The position numbers and the translations under genes are program-made. DNA of 22,951 bases from JBDSYA01 sp039925865 (lineage in GTDB: Bacteria > Bacteroidota > Ignavibacteria > Tepidaquicellales > Tepidaquicellaceae): contig JBDSYA010000142.1 in assembly GCA_039925865.1 (NCBI GenBank), positions 1-22,951 on the forward strand. The letters are read 5' to 3'. Under the pieces are notes generated by a model. The model was not told the DNA's origin. It saw nothing but the letters and a program-made list of their open reading frames with translations, and did not search any database. Of the stretch, positions 11,932-20,715 are shown piece by piece (the stretch's first letter is position 1; each line of letters begins with the position of its first letter).

Positions 11932-14568
11932 TTATGGCCTTATTACACTTACAAAATTAAAAGCATTATTATCCGCAAAAGCAGCATCACTTCCGTCAAC
12001 GATCGAATCGCAATTAAGATCAGTAGGGACATAACCCGTCACAAAGTTTGATGCATCATTATCGATCATTGCACCATCCCCTCCGTCAACAATTCCGTCC
12101 TGATTAGGATCACCGGTATAGAAAGAATATTTTCCTCCGACAAGCACCATATTATTTCCAAATGCCTGCGAGGCAGTAGTTGTGAAATCATAGTTAACTA
12201 TGCCGACAGTAAATATCTCTCCGCCTGATTTACTCCATATTTCGATAGAATTTCTATGCTTAACGACAATATAATAGCTTACACCGTCAGTGATATTATT
12301 TAAAGTAATTACTTGTTTAAGACCAAGTCCTCCAAATCCTTCTTTACTGTCAATGACATTGTAAGGTGGAACAGCTGCCTTGATTTCAACAGTGATCGTA
12401 TCGATCCCGGCGCAAGCTTCCAGGTTGATTGCTAAGTTTAGAGTTTTATTTTGTTCTGTTGTAGAGTTTGCATCTCTGGGTGCAACCCTCGCCTGATAAG
12501 AGGCAAGAGTCTGATCGCTGTTTGTTCCATCAAAAAATATTAGCCTGTTTGATGAAGGAGTACCTGCGTAGAAATTATTGAAATCGGATGTTAGTCCATA
12601 ATTAGCAAGACTGGTTGTACTTCGTCGATACGCAACTGTATTTCCGCTGGTAGATCCGGGGCTTGAAACATTAATTATACTATTATTTAACATTTCCAGT
12701 GTTGCTGTTGTAGATGTAGTACTAGCAGTCACTGAAACTCCGGATGAACCGAAAGTGGAACCACCGGAAGCATTAAGATAAATTGAATTCCCGTTAAGCG
12801 CGATCGAGCTGCTGGCAGTTGTACTGGTAATATTTATTCCAATCACTGCATTAGCACCAGTTGAATTTGGTGCTTTTATATCTGAGATCAAATTACCTGT
12901 GAGCTGAATACCTGATCCTGATGAAACCCAGATTCCTCCAGCAACACCAATTGAACCATTATTGGTAATGTTGTAAGTCTTATTCGAGTAGATCAGAGCA
13001 TTTGCAGATAGAGATGTGTAAATCCCGTAAACTCCTCCTGTGGTTCCGGAGCCGCTTACACCCACAAGCCCTTTGATCTGATTTCCGAAAAATTCTTTAG
13101 CTGTTGTAGCTGCTGCATTTGAACGGATTCCGACTACGAGAGAAGATGCAGATGTTCCTGATCCACCAACTGTTAAATTGTAGAATGAATTATTGAAAAC
13201 TCTCTCAACAACAGGAGTTCCGCTATTTATATAGCCATACAGGAAATTTGATGTTGTTCCTGAAGACGATGTAATTGAATTATTATAAACTAAATTAGAG
13301 TCGCAATCAATTGTAGCATCCGCAGAGGAAATGCAATTCATCGTACCGCTTATGCCGGTCTTTTGGTTTCCGTAAACTTCGTTATTGCGAATTTGAAGAT
13401 AAGCGATATTCCCTGAAGCAGCACAATTAATTAGTGAAGAAGTTCCGGTTCCTGAATGTGTATTGTTTCTGACAATATTATCATAAACATAGGAAGCATT
13501 AGTTACACCGACTGGATCGTGCGTAAGTGCGCTGAATCCGTTTGTAGTCTGAGGTGATACACAATTCTCAACAATGTTATGATGTATTCGAACAGTATCT
13601 CCGTTTCCAAGTGCCCTGATTCCATGATGTACCTGAGATGAAGAACTTCCCGAAATTGTAACCTGATTATAACTAATTTCATAGTTTGCAGCATTTGGAA
13701 CTGAACCATTACCGGTTAGAATTATTCCAACTGTGGTAGCAGAGCCTGATGTTCCGGTTCCTCCGTTAATTATATTATTGTTGATCTTTACATTGACCTG
13801 ACCTTCAACACGAATCCCTTCAGCAGAGACAGTACTTCCCCCCCAATTAGTAATATTGTTAGGTGCCTGCCCAATTACGCCGACTTCATTATCAATATCT
13901 TTCTGACCAACTACTGAAGTAGAGATCAAAACTATACCTTTATAAACATTTGTTGTTGTGTTTCCAAAAATTCTGTTAAAGCTGTTAAGGCCGGAAGGTA
14001 TGAGCGTGTTTCTGAGTATTCCGTCAGCCGTTCGGTTAACAATATGTATCCCAATTGATAATGTATTTATTTTTTGAAGAGTAACTGTACAATTCTTGAT
14101 TACATTGTTCTGACTTCCGTCGGCAGTATCTTTTCTCAAAATTGCATATCCCCATTCCATCATAGCATCACCCGTATTTGATGGAGGATCAACAAGGTCA
14201 ATAGCATTAAATGTAATATAATCTGCTCCGAAAATCTTTATGATGCCATCAAAGCTCGCTGATGCACCCGGTGCTGCTGTGATCAATGGATTGATACCGG
14301 CTCCGCTTTTTTGAAACACAACCGGATTGGCAACAGTTGGAGCATTGGTCGTAACATTTATCACAATATTTGAAGATGTCTCGGCATGACCCGTAGCTAC
14401 ATTAAAAGTTACCCCGCCGCTTCCGACTCCATTAATGTTCAAATCAGATATTGCTGCGGCAATCGTAGGATAGTTGCCGGGAATAGTTTTTATTCCGCTT
14501 AATTGAGCATGCAGATTATAATTTATTCCTATTATTAAGAGGAATAAAAAAAAAGTAAATTTTTTCAT
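11932..14568 (-). CDS. Secreted right-handed parallel beta-helix protein with C-terminal dockerin-like module
   Basis: 878 aa. Residues 1-21 are a signal peptide ending in LHAQ. Residues 22-130 have the pattern often found at the front of such proteins (NYPTIAAAISDLNINGVGSGG). From about 130 to 690 short strands with Asn-rich turns repeat (NNVIKNCTVTL, NRIFGNTT, NIINGGTG, HHNIVENC, IRNNEVYGN, LNGNSIYLN), which is the pectate-lyase-like parallel beta-helix pattern. No catalytic site could be recognised, so polysaccharide binding or a stalk is as likely as cleavage. Residues 710-878 are the shared module, with loops DPNQDGIVDGGD and DLNCDSIVDGSD and final SVIRP. It is a paralogue of the 688-aa neighbour, sharing an 89-bp identical DNA tract in the module. 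The leader is AT-rich without Shine-Dalgarno. Confidence 0.92.
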   Translation of the reverse strand: MKKFTFFLFLLIIGINYNLHAQLSGIKTIPGNYPTIAAAISDLNINGVGSGGVTFNVATGHAETSSNIVINVTTNAPTVANPVVFQKSGAGINPLITAAPGASASFDGIIKIFGADYITFNAIDLVDPPSNTGDAMMEWGYAILRKDTADGSQNNVIKNCTVTLQKINTLSIGIHIVNRTADGILRNTLIPSGLNSFNRIFGNTTTNVYKGIVLISTSVVGQKDIDNEVGVIGQAPNNITNWGGSTVSAEGIRVEGQVNVKINNNIINGGTGTSGSATTVGIILTGNGSVPNAANYEISYNQVTISGSSSSQVHHGIRALGNGDTVRIHHNIVENCVSPQTTNGFSALTHDPVGVTNASYVYDNIVRNNTHSGTGTSSLINCAASGNIAYLQIRNNEVYGNQKTGISGTMNCISSADATIDCDSNLVYNNSITSSSGTTSNFLYGYINSGTPVVERVFNNSFYNLTVGGSGTSASSLVVGIRSNAAATTAKEFFGNQIKGLVGVSGSGTTGGVYGIYTSLSANALIYSNKTYNITNNGSIGVAGGIWVSSGSGIQLTGNLISDIKAPNSTGANAVIGINITSTTASSSIALNGNSIYLNASGGSTFGSSGVSVTASTTSTTATLEMLNNSIINVSSPGSTSGNTVAYRRSTTSLANYGLTSDFNNFYAGTPSSNRLIFFDGTNSDQTLASYQARVAPRDANSTTEQNKTLNLAINLEACAGIDTITVEIKAAVPPYNVIDSKEGFGGLGLKQVITLNNITDGVSYYIVVKHRNSIEIWSKSGGEIFTVGIVNYDFTTTASQAFGNNMVLVGGKYSFYTGDPNQDGIVDGGDGAMIDNDASNFVTGYVPTDLNCDSIVDGSDAAFADNNAFNFVSVIRP
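11935..12441 (-). repeat. C-terminal dockerin-like module, copy 3 (residues 710-878)
   Basis: 169 residues. It carries KHRNSIEIWS and SQAFGNN, then loops DPNQDGIVDGGD and DLNCDSIVDGSD with first aspartates 30 residues apart, and ends in SVIRP. A conserved Cys in the second loop is shared with copies 4 and 6. The front part begins LNLAINLEAC, as in copy 4. Confidence 0.9.
11975..12063. repeat. 89-bp exact repeat, copy A (in the 878-aa gene)
   Basis: This tract is base-for-base identical to 14866-14954, in the same orientation and reading frame. It covers the end of the first calcium-loop unit and most of the second. Flanking bases differ between the copies, so identity is confined to this patch. 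Confidence 0.95.
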
Positions 14569-14695
14569 TAGAATTTTAATTTAAAAGTTTTTCAAAATCG
14601 AATAAATTATCCTATCAAACTTACTAATTCAAGGATTAATTAATGGTTAATTGTAAAAGTTGGATGTTTTCAGAAAATCATCTTTACAAATAAAA

Positions 14696-14718
14696 ACAAG
14701 GAGGCTAAGCCCCCTTGT
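14696..14718 (-). terminator. Terminator of the 688-aa beta-helix gene
   Basis: A hairpin with arms from 14696 and 14718 pairs ten positions with one mismatch around a three-base loop (14706-14708). Five T follow on the minus strand. It lies 105 bases downstream of the 14823 stop. The outer arm ACAAGG matches that of the 11855 terminator. Confidence 0.85.
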
Positions 14719-14822
14719 CAATTATAAATTATGAATGATAATTGTTAAATCTATTTGTAAATGTTCAAAATCTTAAACATAGACTTTTAATCTAAAATCA
14801 ACAACCAAAAATTAAAATCTCA

Positions 14823-16889
14823 TTAAGGTCTCGCTACAGCTACAAAGTTTGACGCGTTATTATCTGCAAAAGCAGCATCACTTCCGTCAACGATCGAATC
14901 GCAATTAAGATCAGTAGGGACATAACCCGTCACAAAGTTTGATGCATCATTATCTATCAATGCGCCGTCAGCTCCGTCAACTATTCCATCCTGTGTTACA
15001 TCGCCGGTATAATTAGACCACTTGCCCCCGACATTTACCATATTATTTCCAAATGCCTGAGAAGCTGCAGTTGTAAAATTATAATTCAAAACTCCGCCTG
15101 TAAAAACTTCGCCTCCCAGTTTACTCCATGTTTCGATCGAGTTACGATGATTCACAACTATATAATAACTAACTCCGTCAACAGCTTTTACAAAATTAAC
15201 TGTTGCTGTTCCGGTTGAACTCAAATATACTTTGGTCATTTCTATAAGTCCATATGGCGCAGTTGTATTTCTTAATGAAACAGAAATTGTGTCCTGCATT
15301 GGTGAACAAGCTTCAAGATTTACAGTAAGGTTAAGAGTTTTTAATGTGAATGGAGTAGATTCATCTGCTCCTTTATAAGGAAACGATGTGCTTCTTATCT
15401 GACCGTCAATATCTGTAGTAATTCCGGAAATTGGCCTTGCGCTGAGATCAGGATCTCCGATTGATGCACCAGTTAAATGAAGGTCTGTAGTTGAAACAAA
15501 GCTAACGTTTTTGAATCTTGAATTTTGTTCGTTTGGAGAGATTGCTGCTCTGTAGTTATCAATGTTATTGTATCCGGTTGAATCGACTAAAGCATGATAC
15601 CCGTCAGCTCCTGCAGTTGCAAAATAACAGTTATAGTCAATATTGAGCTGAGGATTCAAATCATTATATGCAACAGCAGCATGCTTTACTCCGGTTACTC
15701 CTCCGCTTCTTGTATTAATCACAATATTATTTTTAATGTTAAAGACTGCTGCCGCTACTGTTGTATTATTAATGATCCCTGCTGATACTATTCTGTTCAC
15801 AGCTCCAGTGGTCTGTGTCCCGCCAATTAGTATTGAATTATAGTAAATATTTGCTGTATAAGCATTAACTGTTCCTGTCATCAGAATCCCGTAAGTACTT
15901 ATAACATTGTTATTATTTGCTGTTTGTGAAATAAAATTATTTTCAATTGTTAAAGTAGCTCCTGCTGAAAGTGCGGAGCTAGCAATGCCTCTTATTGTAA
16001 GTCCAGTTAATGATGTCGAAGTGGATCTTACGTCCAAGATTTTATTTTTTCTGATTATCACATTCGCAGAAAGAGTGCTGCCGATATTTATAGCAGTTGG
16101 ATTAGTAATGTTGTACCCTGTAACCTGGTCAATTAAATTTCCTTCTATAAGCCAATCACTTGCCACAGCGGTTAATAACCATATACCGGTAAAGGCGAAA
16201 TCGGTTACTGTGTTATTGATGATTTTATTGTTCCTGTTTGGATTAGCTGTAGTCCCGTCGCAGCCGATCCCCGATCTTCCTCCACTGATAAGACAGTTCT
16301 CCAATACATTATCTGAATTCCCTGAAACGTTTGAAGCAGATGCACCAAACTCAAACGTCCTCGGACCGGCAGATCCCTGAGTTGCATTAAATAATTTGCA
16401 ATATCTGACAGCGCAGTTTGTTGAGCCGCCTAATAAAGAAACAGTATTAGAGTTTGTACCGGTAGTTGCAGTATTGCGGATTTCAAGATCAGGCGTTGTA
16501 CCTGTACCACCCGGTCTTCCGTCGATTGTGACGAAATCTGCATCGTTGATATTAATAATACCGGCTGTGTTGCCGGAAGAAATTATTTCACCTGTATTAC
16601 CTGCATCAGGTCTGATAGTGATTGTGTTTGTCGTGCTGTGGCCGGTTTTCAAACCAAGGTCAATTGGAAAAAGCTCGCTTGCGCCAGTATAAGCTGCAAG
16701 GATTTCTATGATGTAAGCCTGAGTGATGGTTGAAGGGATTGCATTGTAAGCTTCTTCGATACTGCTGTGGGAGCTGATAAATGTGCCTCCGCCGTCCTGA
16801 AGTTCAATGGAATTTGCCTGCGAGAAGACAGGACAATTTATTACCATTAAAAATGTGATACTAAATAAAAATAAGTAATACTTTTTCAT
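14823..16889 (-). CDS. Secreted parallel beta-helix protein with C-terminal dockerin-like module
   Basis: 688 aa. Residues 1-23 are a signal peptide ending in VFSQ. Residues of about 25-440 show Asn-rich strand-turn repeats (NNTVTDF, IEGNLIDQV, IRKNKILDV, IENNFISQT, IKNNIVINT) typical of a right-handed parallel beta-helix. The region around 430-515 includes GIxTDIDGQxR and GADESTPF, a pattern common at the end of such helices in Bacteroidota surface proteins. Residues 519-688 are the shared module with loops DVTQDGIVDGAD and DLNCDSIVDGSD and final VAVARP. Asn at loop position 3 is replaced by Thr in the first loop. No catalytic residues were identified. It starts at ATG 16889 with an AT-rich leader and no Shine-Dalgarno. 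Together with the 878-aa gene downstream it forms a paralogous pair. Confidence 0.92.
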   Translation of the reverse strand: MKKYYLFLFSITFLMVINCPVFSQANSIELQDGGGTFISSHSSIEEAYNAIPSTITQAYIIEILAAYTGASELFPIDLGLKTGHSTTNTITIRPDAGNTGEIISSGNTAGIININDADFVTIDGRPGGTGTTPDLEIRNTATTGTNSNTVSLLGGSTNCAVRYCKLFNATQGSAGPRTFEFGASASNVSGNSDNVLENCLISGGRSGIGCDGTTANPNRNNKIINNTVTDFAFTGIWLLTAVASDWLIEGNLIDQVTGYNITNPTAINIGSTLSANVIIRKNKILDVRSTSTSLTGLTIRGIASSALSAGATLTIENNFISQTANNNNVISTYGILMTGTVNAYTANIYYNSILIGGTQTTGAVNRIVSAGIINNTTVAAAVFNIKNNIVINTRSGGVTGVKHAAVAYNDLNPQLNIDYNCYFATAGADGYHALVDSTGYNNIDNYRAAISPNEQNSRFKNVSFVSTTDLHLTGASIGDPDLSARPISGITTDIDGQIRSTSFPYKGADESTPFTLKTLNLTVNLEACSPMQDTISVSLRNTTAPYGLIEMTKVYLSSTGTATVNFVKAVDGVSYYIVVNHRNSIETWSKLGGEVFTGGVLNYNFTTAASQAFGNNMVNVGGKWSNYTGDVTQDGIVDGADGALIDNDASNFVTGYVPTDLNCDSIVDGSDAAFADNNASNFVAVARP
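14826..15335 (-). repeat. C-terminal dockerin-like module, copy 4 (residues 519-688)
   Basis: 170 residues. It carries NHRNSIETWS and SQAFGNN, two calcium loops with first aspartates 30 residues apart, and ends in VAVARP. It is closest to copy 3, with identical protein sequence through the stretch that ends at the second loop. Confidence 0.9.
14866..14954. repeat. 89-bp exact repeat, copy B (in the 688-aa gene)
   Basis: Identical to 11975-12063 over all 89 bases. The repeats are 2.9 kb apart in direct orientation, so unequal recombination between them would delete the material between and fuse the two genes in frame. Confidence 0.95.
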
Positions 16890-17864
16890 TTTTATTATTT
16901 TAAATTGAAAAAAGGCTTTGTGTAATTTAATTTTTCCTTATCAATTAAACAAATATCTTTTTATTCAATTTTAATGGGTGTGATCCAATTTGTTATTTTC
17001 AAATCTACATATTTGATGCGCTCCCCATTTATTTTTTATTGTAGAATTATTCATTAAAAACAAAATTGAAAGTAAATCTCAAATTTGAAATTGAACAAGG
17101 GCTAGATAGACATTATTACAGAATGGTGTTTGAAGAAGGAATATATCGAAGATCAAACGATATTAAAATCATGAAGACACATTTCGAAGAGTCAGATAGA
17201 TAAACAATATTAACAAACTTTCTAATGTATGCTGAAAAGGGCAGCCCACATTCTACCCTTATTCATTTTAAAAGAAAAAATATGAATATTTTTTCCCTTA
17301 TGCTTCGAAATTAATACTAATCTAATTTAACTCAAGACTTAATGAATTAAATTTATTCGAAAAGGAATTTATATGCGCTAATATACCATTAACAATACAT
17401 TTTGTAAAGTTATTGTAAAATAGCTTTTTAGAAATAACATTGAACTCCTTTCCGTAAAAATAAACCCAAAGTTATATTCTGTTTATAATTGATCAATTGA
17501 AAATTAATTAATTAATTACGGATTTATAAATTTGATAAAATTAAATTAATTAACATCCTGTTCCAAAGAATCTTTTTTCAAAAGGTTGCTTTTGATTGAT
17601 TGTTCCGGCTTTAAATTTTTTTGATACTTTTTTATAATCGTTATTAATAAATCGCGCAGGATAAAGACGCAGCTTGCATTGATTATTATCTACAATAAAT
17701 AAAAAGAGGTCTAAGCTTGTGCTCAATCCTCTTATAGTTATAAAATTGTATTTAAATTAATTTAAGGATTTTTTCAATTAAAATTAAATCATTGAAAAAC
17801 TAAATCCCCAAACCCGGCTATATCACTAAAGATATTTCAAAAGAATATTTTATAGTTCGTTTTT
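16890..17864. other. 975-base AT-rich intergenic region
   Basis: This is the longest gene-free stretch in the window. It holds the leader of the 688-aa gene at its low end and a terminator at 17704-17733 for the 883-aa gene at its high end. A second, weaker hairpin (17233-17241 with 17256-17265) contains GGG and CCC arms. Two short open frames without a credible start were read and rejected. No repeat array, RNA gene or gene remnant was recognised. Confidence 0.7.
17704..17733 (-). terminator. Probable terminator of the M14 carboxypeptidase gene
   Basis: Arms AAGAGG (17704-17709) and CCTCTT (17728-17733) enclose an 18-base loop with a small inner AGC/GCT stem. On the minus strand a T-rich tract follows. 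It lies about 130 bases downstream of the 17865 stop. Confidence 0.65.
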
Positions 17865-20516
17865 TTATGGAGTAACTTTACCGACAAAATTAGCAGCATT
17901 GTTACTTGTTATCAGTGCATCTGTGCCGTCTACAAAATTATCTCCGTTAACATCCGATGAGAAATATCCTGAAAGAAAAACTGACGCATCATTATCGATC
18001 TGCTGTGTATCACTGCCGTCAATTATTCCATCCTGATTTACATCACCACTGTAAATACAAAATCTGGAGCTCTTAAGTTTTAAATTATTTCCAAAAGCCT
18101 GAGTAGCAGAAGAAGTAAAATCGTAATTGAATGTTCCGCCGAATATATAACTCTCCCCTCCTGATTTGCTCCATGTCTCTATGGAATTTCTGTGCTTCAG
18201 TTCAATGTAATAAGTACCCGATGGAGCATTTATAAAACCCGCAGTTGCTGTAAGATTTGCTGAATCAAGAATTGTTTTTCCTGATTCTATAATTCCGTAA
18301 GGTGGAATATTATTTCTCAATGTTATTGTAACTGTATCATTCAAATTGAGTTTATCCGTTGCGGAATTATATAATCCTTCAGGAGCAAGTTTAATGTTTA
18401 ACTGGGTAATAACTGGGGCGGTCAAAGGATTATAATTCAGAAGTTTTATATCATCAATATACCATCCGTCGCCAACAACCCCTGCATCTGATTTTAATGT
18501 GAACCTTACTTTTAGCTGTGAAGATGAATTTGCATATGTAGTAATATCAAGGTTTTGCTGGACCCATGAAGTTTGATCTCCGTTATATGAAGTTACCTGT
18601 TGCCAGGTCGATCCGTTGTTGCTTGAAACTTCAACATTACAGAAATCATATCCGGCTTCTGTTGAATACTTATGCCAGAAGTTAAGATACGTAACCGGAG
18701 CTGTACTAATATTAACAGGTAAATTAAGTGTCATCGAATTATTTGCATTATCAACATAATTTCCCGAAGGACTGTCAGTAAAAGCCCTTGTTGGTGAATG
18801 AGACTGCGCGGTAGTTATTGCCCAACCCTGATTTGTTGTCCATTTCGTAAAACCATTCTCTGCGCTGTCAGATAAAGTCAAATTACCGTTTCCGATAAGG
18901 ATATATTTAGTTTCAGTGTATACAGTGTTCGAATCATTTTGTCTGAATTTAATTTGTACAGGCAAAGCAGAATTGTTAGGGACAGATGGTGAAATAGTAA
19001 ATCCAAAATTTGCACTATCACCTGCAAAAGAATTTAAAGATGAATAATTATAAAAAGTTATTGGAAGATTCAAATAATAACTTGAGGAAATACTTTCAAT
19101 TTTCACATTCTGAGCTGTCAGCTGACCTTTATTTTTAAATTTGATCTTTAATGAGCCTGACTCTCCGGGAGAATATACAGATTTATTCAGGGAAGTTGAA
19201 ACAGGATAAACGTATGCGCCTGCGATCATTGCAAGATATTGATTTGTAAAAAGCATGCCCTGAGCAAGTGGAATTATCTCAGCCTGAGTAGGCCAAAACC
19301 CGGTAAGGCCTGATTCGGGAGTCATAGATATTATGTGATGAGGACTATGAGCAGAATCATTGTAATACCAGTCATCGGAAGATCCACGCGTTTTGTAACC
19401 TACCGTCTGAAAAGGCGTGCCTGTTGTATAATTATTTTCCTTTGACATATCAGAAAGATATTCATTGAACTTCGCATCATCAGGAGTCGGCACCGGATCC
19501 TGCCAGGCCCAGGGTTTTATAATATAGTTTCCATAAGTATGCGCTCCGAGTACTGCCTGTATGTTACGTGAATTTACAAAATTCATTACGGCCTGAGTTT
19601 CCGGCTCAGAGAATGGTGAAGTGCCCCTGTAAGTATCACTTGAAGGGGAAGTGCTGGAGCCATTGTTAATAGAATTCCAAAACTGATATGTTCCGTAATT
19701 CCTGTTTAGATCTACTCCATAAATTCCGCTGCCGTTGTTTCTCCTGTTCTTTCTCCACAGGCCTCCCCCATTTGTATTGGTTGAATCATTATAAAGATAT
19801 CCGTCAGGATTCAATATGGGAGTAAAATACAATTCTCTGTTTTGCAGAATGTATGTTGCAATAGGATCTATCTGATAATTTTCCAACAGCCAGTATAAAT
19901 AATAAATGATTTGTTCCATGCTTTCGGGTTCACGGGCATGGATCAGTGAATGATACCAGGCTTCCGGCCTTCCTGTCGTAACATCAGGATTATTGGAAAC
20001 TCTGACAGTCCAAATAGATCTGCCTCTTATTGATGATCCGATTGAAAATTTATTTGAAATTAAATTCGGGTATTCAAGCCTCATAGAATCGAGCTTTGCA
20101 ACAACTTCATTAAATCTTAAGAATCCTCCCATAGTACCATAGATCGAATGGCTTACACTGAACATTTCCTTAGAATCACTGATCGCTTTTTGCATTTCAC
20201 TAAAAGACATCTTTGGAAGGTTAGCAAAATATTTATTCCAGTCGCTTTCAAGAACCTGATAAAATACTCCTGATCTTTTAAGCAAATCAATTTCTTCTTT
20301 AGAAAGCCATGCATCTATGTAATCTTTTTTTCTTACAGCATGATCGATATGCAGATCTGCATCTTCGATCCTTTGAACGTCAGCATCAGATTTCGCGAAT
20401 ATTCTGACTTGTGAATAAACTTCTTTTGTATCCTTTTGAGAAAATATATTTTCAGGCTGGGCAAACGGAGATAAAGCCAGTATCGATAAAAATATAATAA
20501 TGTGAAAATTTTTCAT
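17865..20516 (-). CDS. Secreted M14 zinc carboxypeptidase with jelly-roll domain and C-terminal dockerin-like module
   Basis: 883 aa. A signal peptide lies in residues 1-27 and a propeptide-like region at about 28-120. Residues 125-435 are a peptidase M14 domain that removes C-terminal residues from peptides using zinc. Carboxypeptidase A residues can be matched: zinc ligands H193 and E196 (IHAREPES) and H326 (GAHTYGNYI); R255 in LWRKNRR; N271-R272 in GVDLNRNYG; Y385 in DDWYYND; general base E401 in MTPESGLTG. All are present, so it is probably active. An Ig-like stretch (about 438-545) is followed by a MAM/jelly-roll-type domain (about 550-693, ending WYIDDIKLL). Residues 705-883 are the shared module with loops DVNQDGIIDGSD and DVNGDNFVDGTD, ending in GKVTP. 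It starts at ATG 20516 without Shine-Dalgarno. Confidence 0.95.
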   Translation of the reverse strand: MKNFHIIIFLSILALSPFAQPENIFSQKDTKEVYSQVRIFAKSDADVQRIEDADLHIDHAVRKKDYIDAWLSKEEIDLLKRSGVFYQVLESDWNKYFANLPKMSFSEMQKAISDSKEMFSVSHSIYGTMGGFLRFNEVVAKLDSMRLEYPNLISNKFSIGSSIRGRSIWTVRVSNNPDVTTGRPEAWYHSLIHAREPESMEQIIYYLYWLLENYQIDPIATYILQNRELYFTPILNPDGYLYNDSTNTNGGGLWRKNRRNNGSGIYGVDLNRNYGTYQFWNSINNGSSTSPSSDTYRGTSPFSEPETQAVMNFVNSRNIQAVLGAHTYGNYIIKPWAWQDPVPTPDDAKFNEYLSDMSKENNYTTGTPFQTVGYKTRGSSDDWYYNDSAHSPHHIISMTPESGLTGFWPTQAEIIPLAQGMLFTNQYLAMIAGAYVYPVSTSLNKSVYSPGESGSLKIKFKNKGQLTAQNVKIESISSSYYLNLPITFYNYSSLNSFAGDSANFGFTISPSVPNNSALPVQIKFRQNDSNTVYTETKYILIGNGNLTLSDSAENGFTKWTTNQGWAITTAQSHSPTRAFTDSPSGNYVDNANNSMTLNLPVNISTAPVTYLNFWHKYSTEAGYDFCNVEVSSNNGSTWQQVTSYNGDQTSWVQQNLDITTYANSSSQLKVRFTLKSDAGVVGDGWYIDDIKLLNYNPLTAPVITQLNIKLAPEGLYNSATDKLNLNDTVTITLRNNIPPYGIIESGKTILDSANLTATAGFINAPSGTYYIELKHRNSIETWSKSGGESYIFGGTFNYDFTSSATQAFGNNLKLKSSRFCIYSGDVNQDGIIDGSDTQQIDNDASVFLSGYFSSDVNGDNFVDGTDALITSNNAANFVGKVTP
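17868..18404 (-). repeat. C-terminal dockerin-like module, copy 5 (residues 705-883)
   Basis: 179 residues. It carries KHRNSIETWS and TQAFGNN, then loops DVNQDGIIDGSD (825-836) and DVNGDNFVDGTD (855-866), and ends in GKVTP. The spacing between first aspartates is again 30 residues. Confidence 0.9.
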
Positions 20517-20590
20517 GATTTTATGAATTTGATACTTTAAATTAAATAATTTTGAAAAAACATATTTTTCAATTTAACCTTTTATAAAAT

Positions 20591-20627
20591 AAAAAAAGAC
20601 TGAAAGATAAATCCTTCAGGCTTTTTT
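20591..20627 (-). terminator. Second, imperfect hairpin of a tandem pair
   Basis: The stem uses nearly the same GACTGAAAGAT sequence as the hairpin at 20659-20691, but with one mismatch and one G-U pair, and is followed by seven T on the minus strand. It lies about 90 bases beyond the stop of the 20716 gene and looks like a degraded duplicate of the first terminator. Confidence 0.75.
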
Positions 20628-20658
20628 AATAACTAAATTAAATCTGTCAACATTAAAA

Positions 20659-20691
20659 AAAAGACTGAAAGAAAAATTCTTTCAGTCTTTT
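20659..20691 (-). terminator. Terminator of the right-edge sialidase-like gene
   Basis: Perfect 14-base arms (20659-20672 and 20678-20691) flank a five-base loop. On the minus strand the stem ends in T residues. It lies 25 bases downstream of the 20716 stop. Confidence 0.9.
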
Positions 20692-20715
20692 AAAAGAAAT
20701 ATAAATTTTTAGTAT

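Noticed and set aside
15907..16380. 157-codon plus-strand open frame resembling a membrane protein
   Set aside because: It is antisense to the beta-helix gene at 14823-16889, and its Val/Leu/Ile-rich translation follows from Asn/Thr-rich codons on the coding strand.
17122..17204. Short plus-strand frame starting MVFEEGIYRRSND
   Set aside because: Under 30 codons, no ribosome binding site, no recognisable family; the in-frame sequence upstream has no start.
17550..17700. Minus-strand frame with a protein-like look (CKLRLYPARF)
   Set aside because: It has no start codon, runs back through the terminator at 17704-17733 and resembles no protein I can name; a gene remnant is possible but unsupported.
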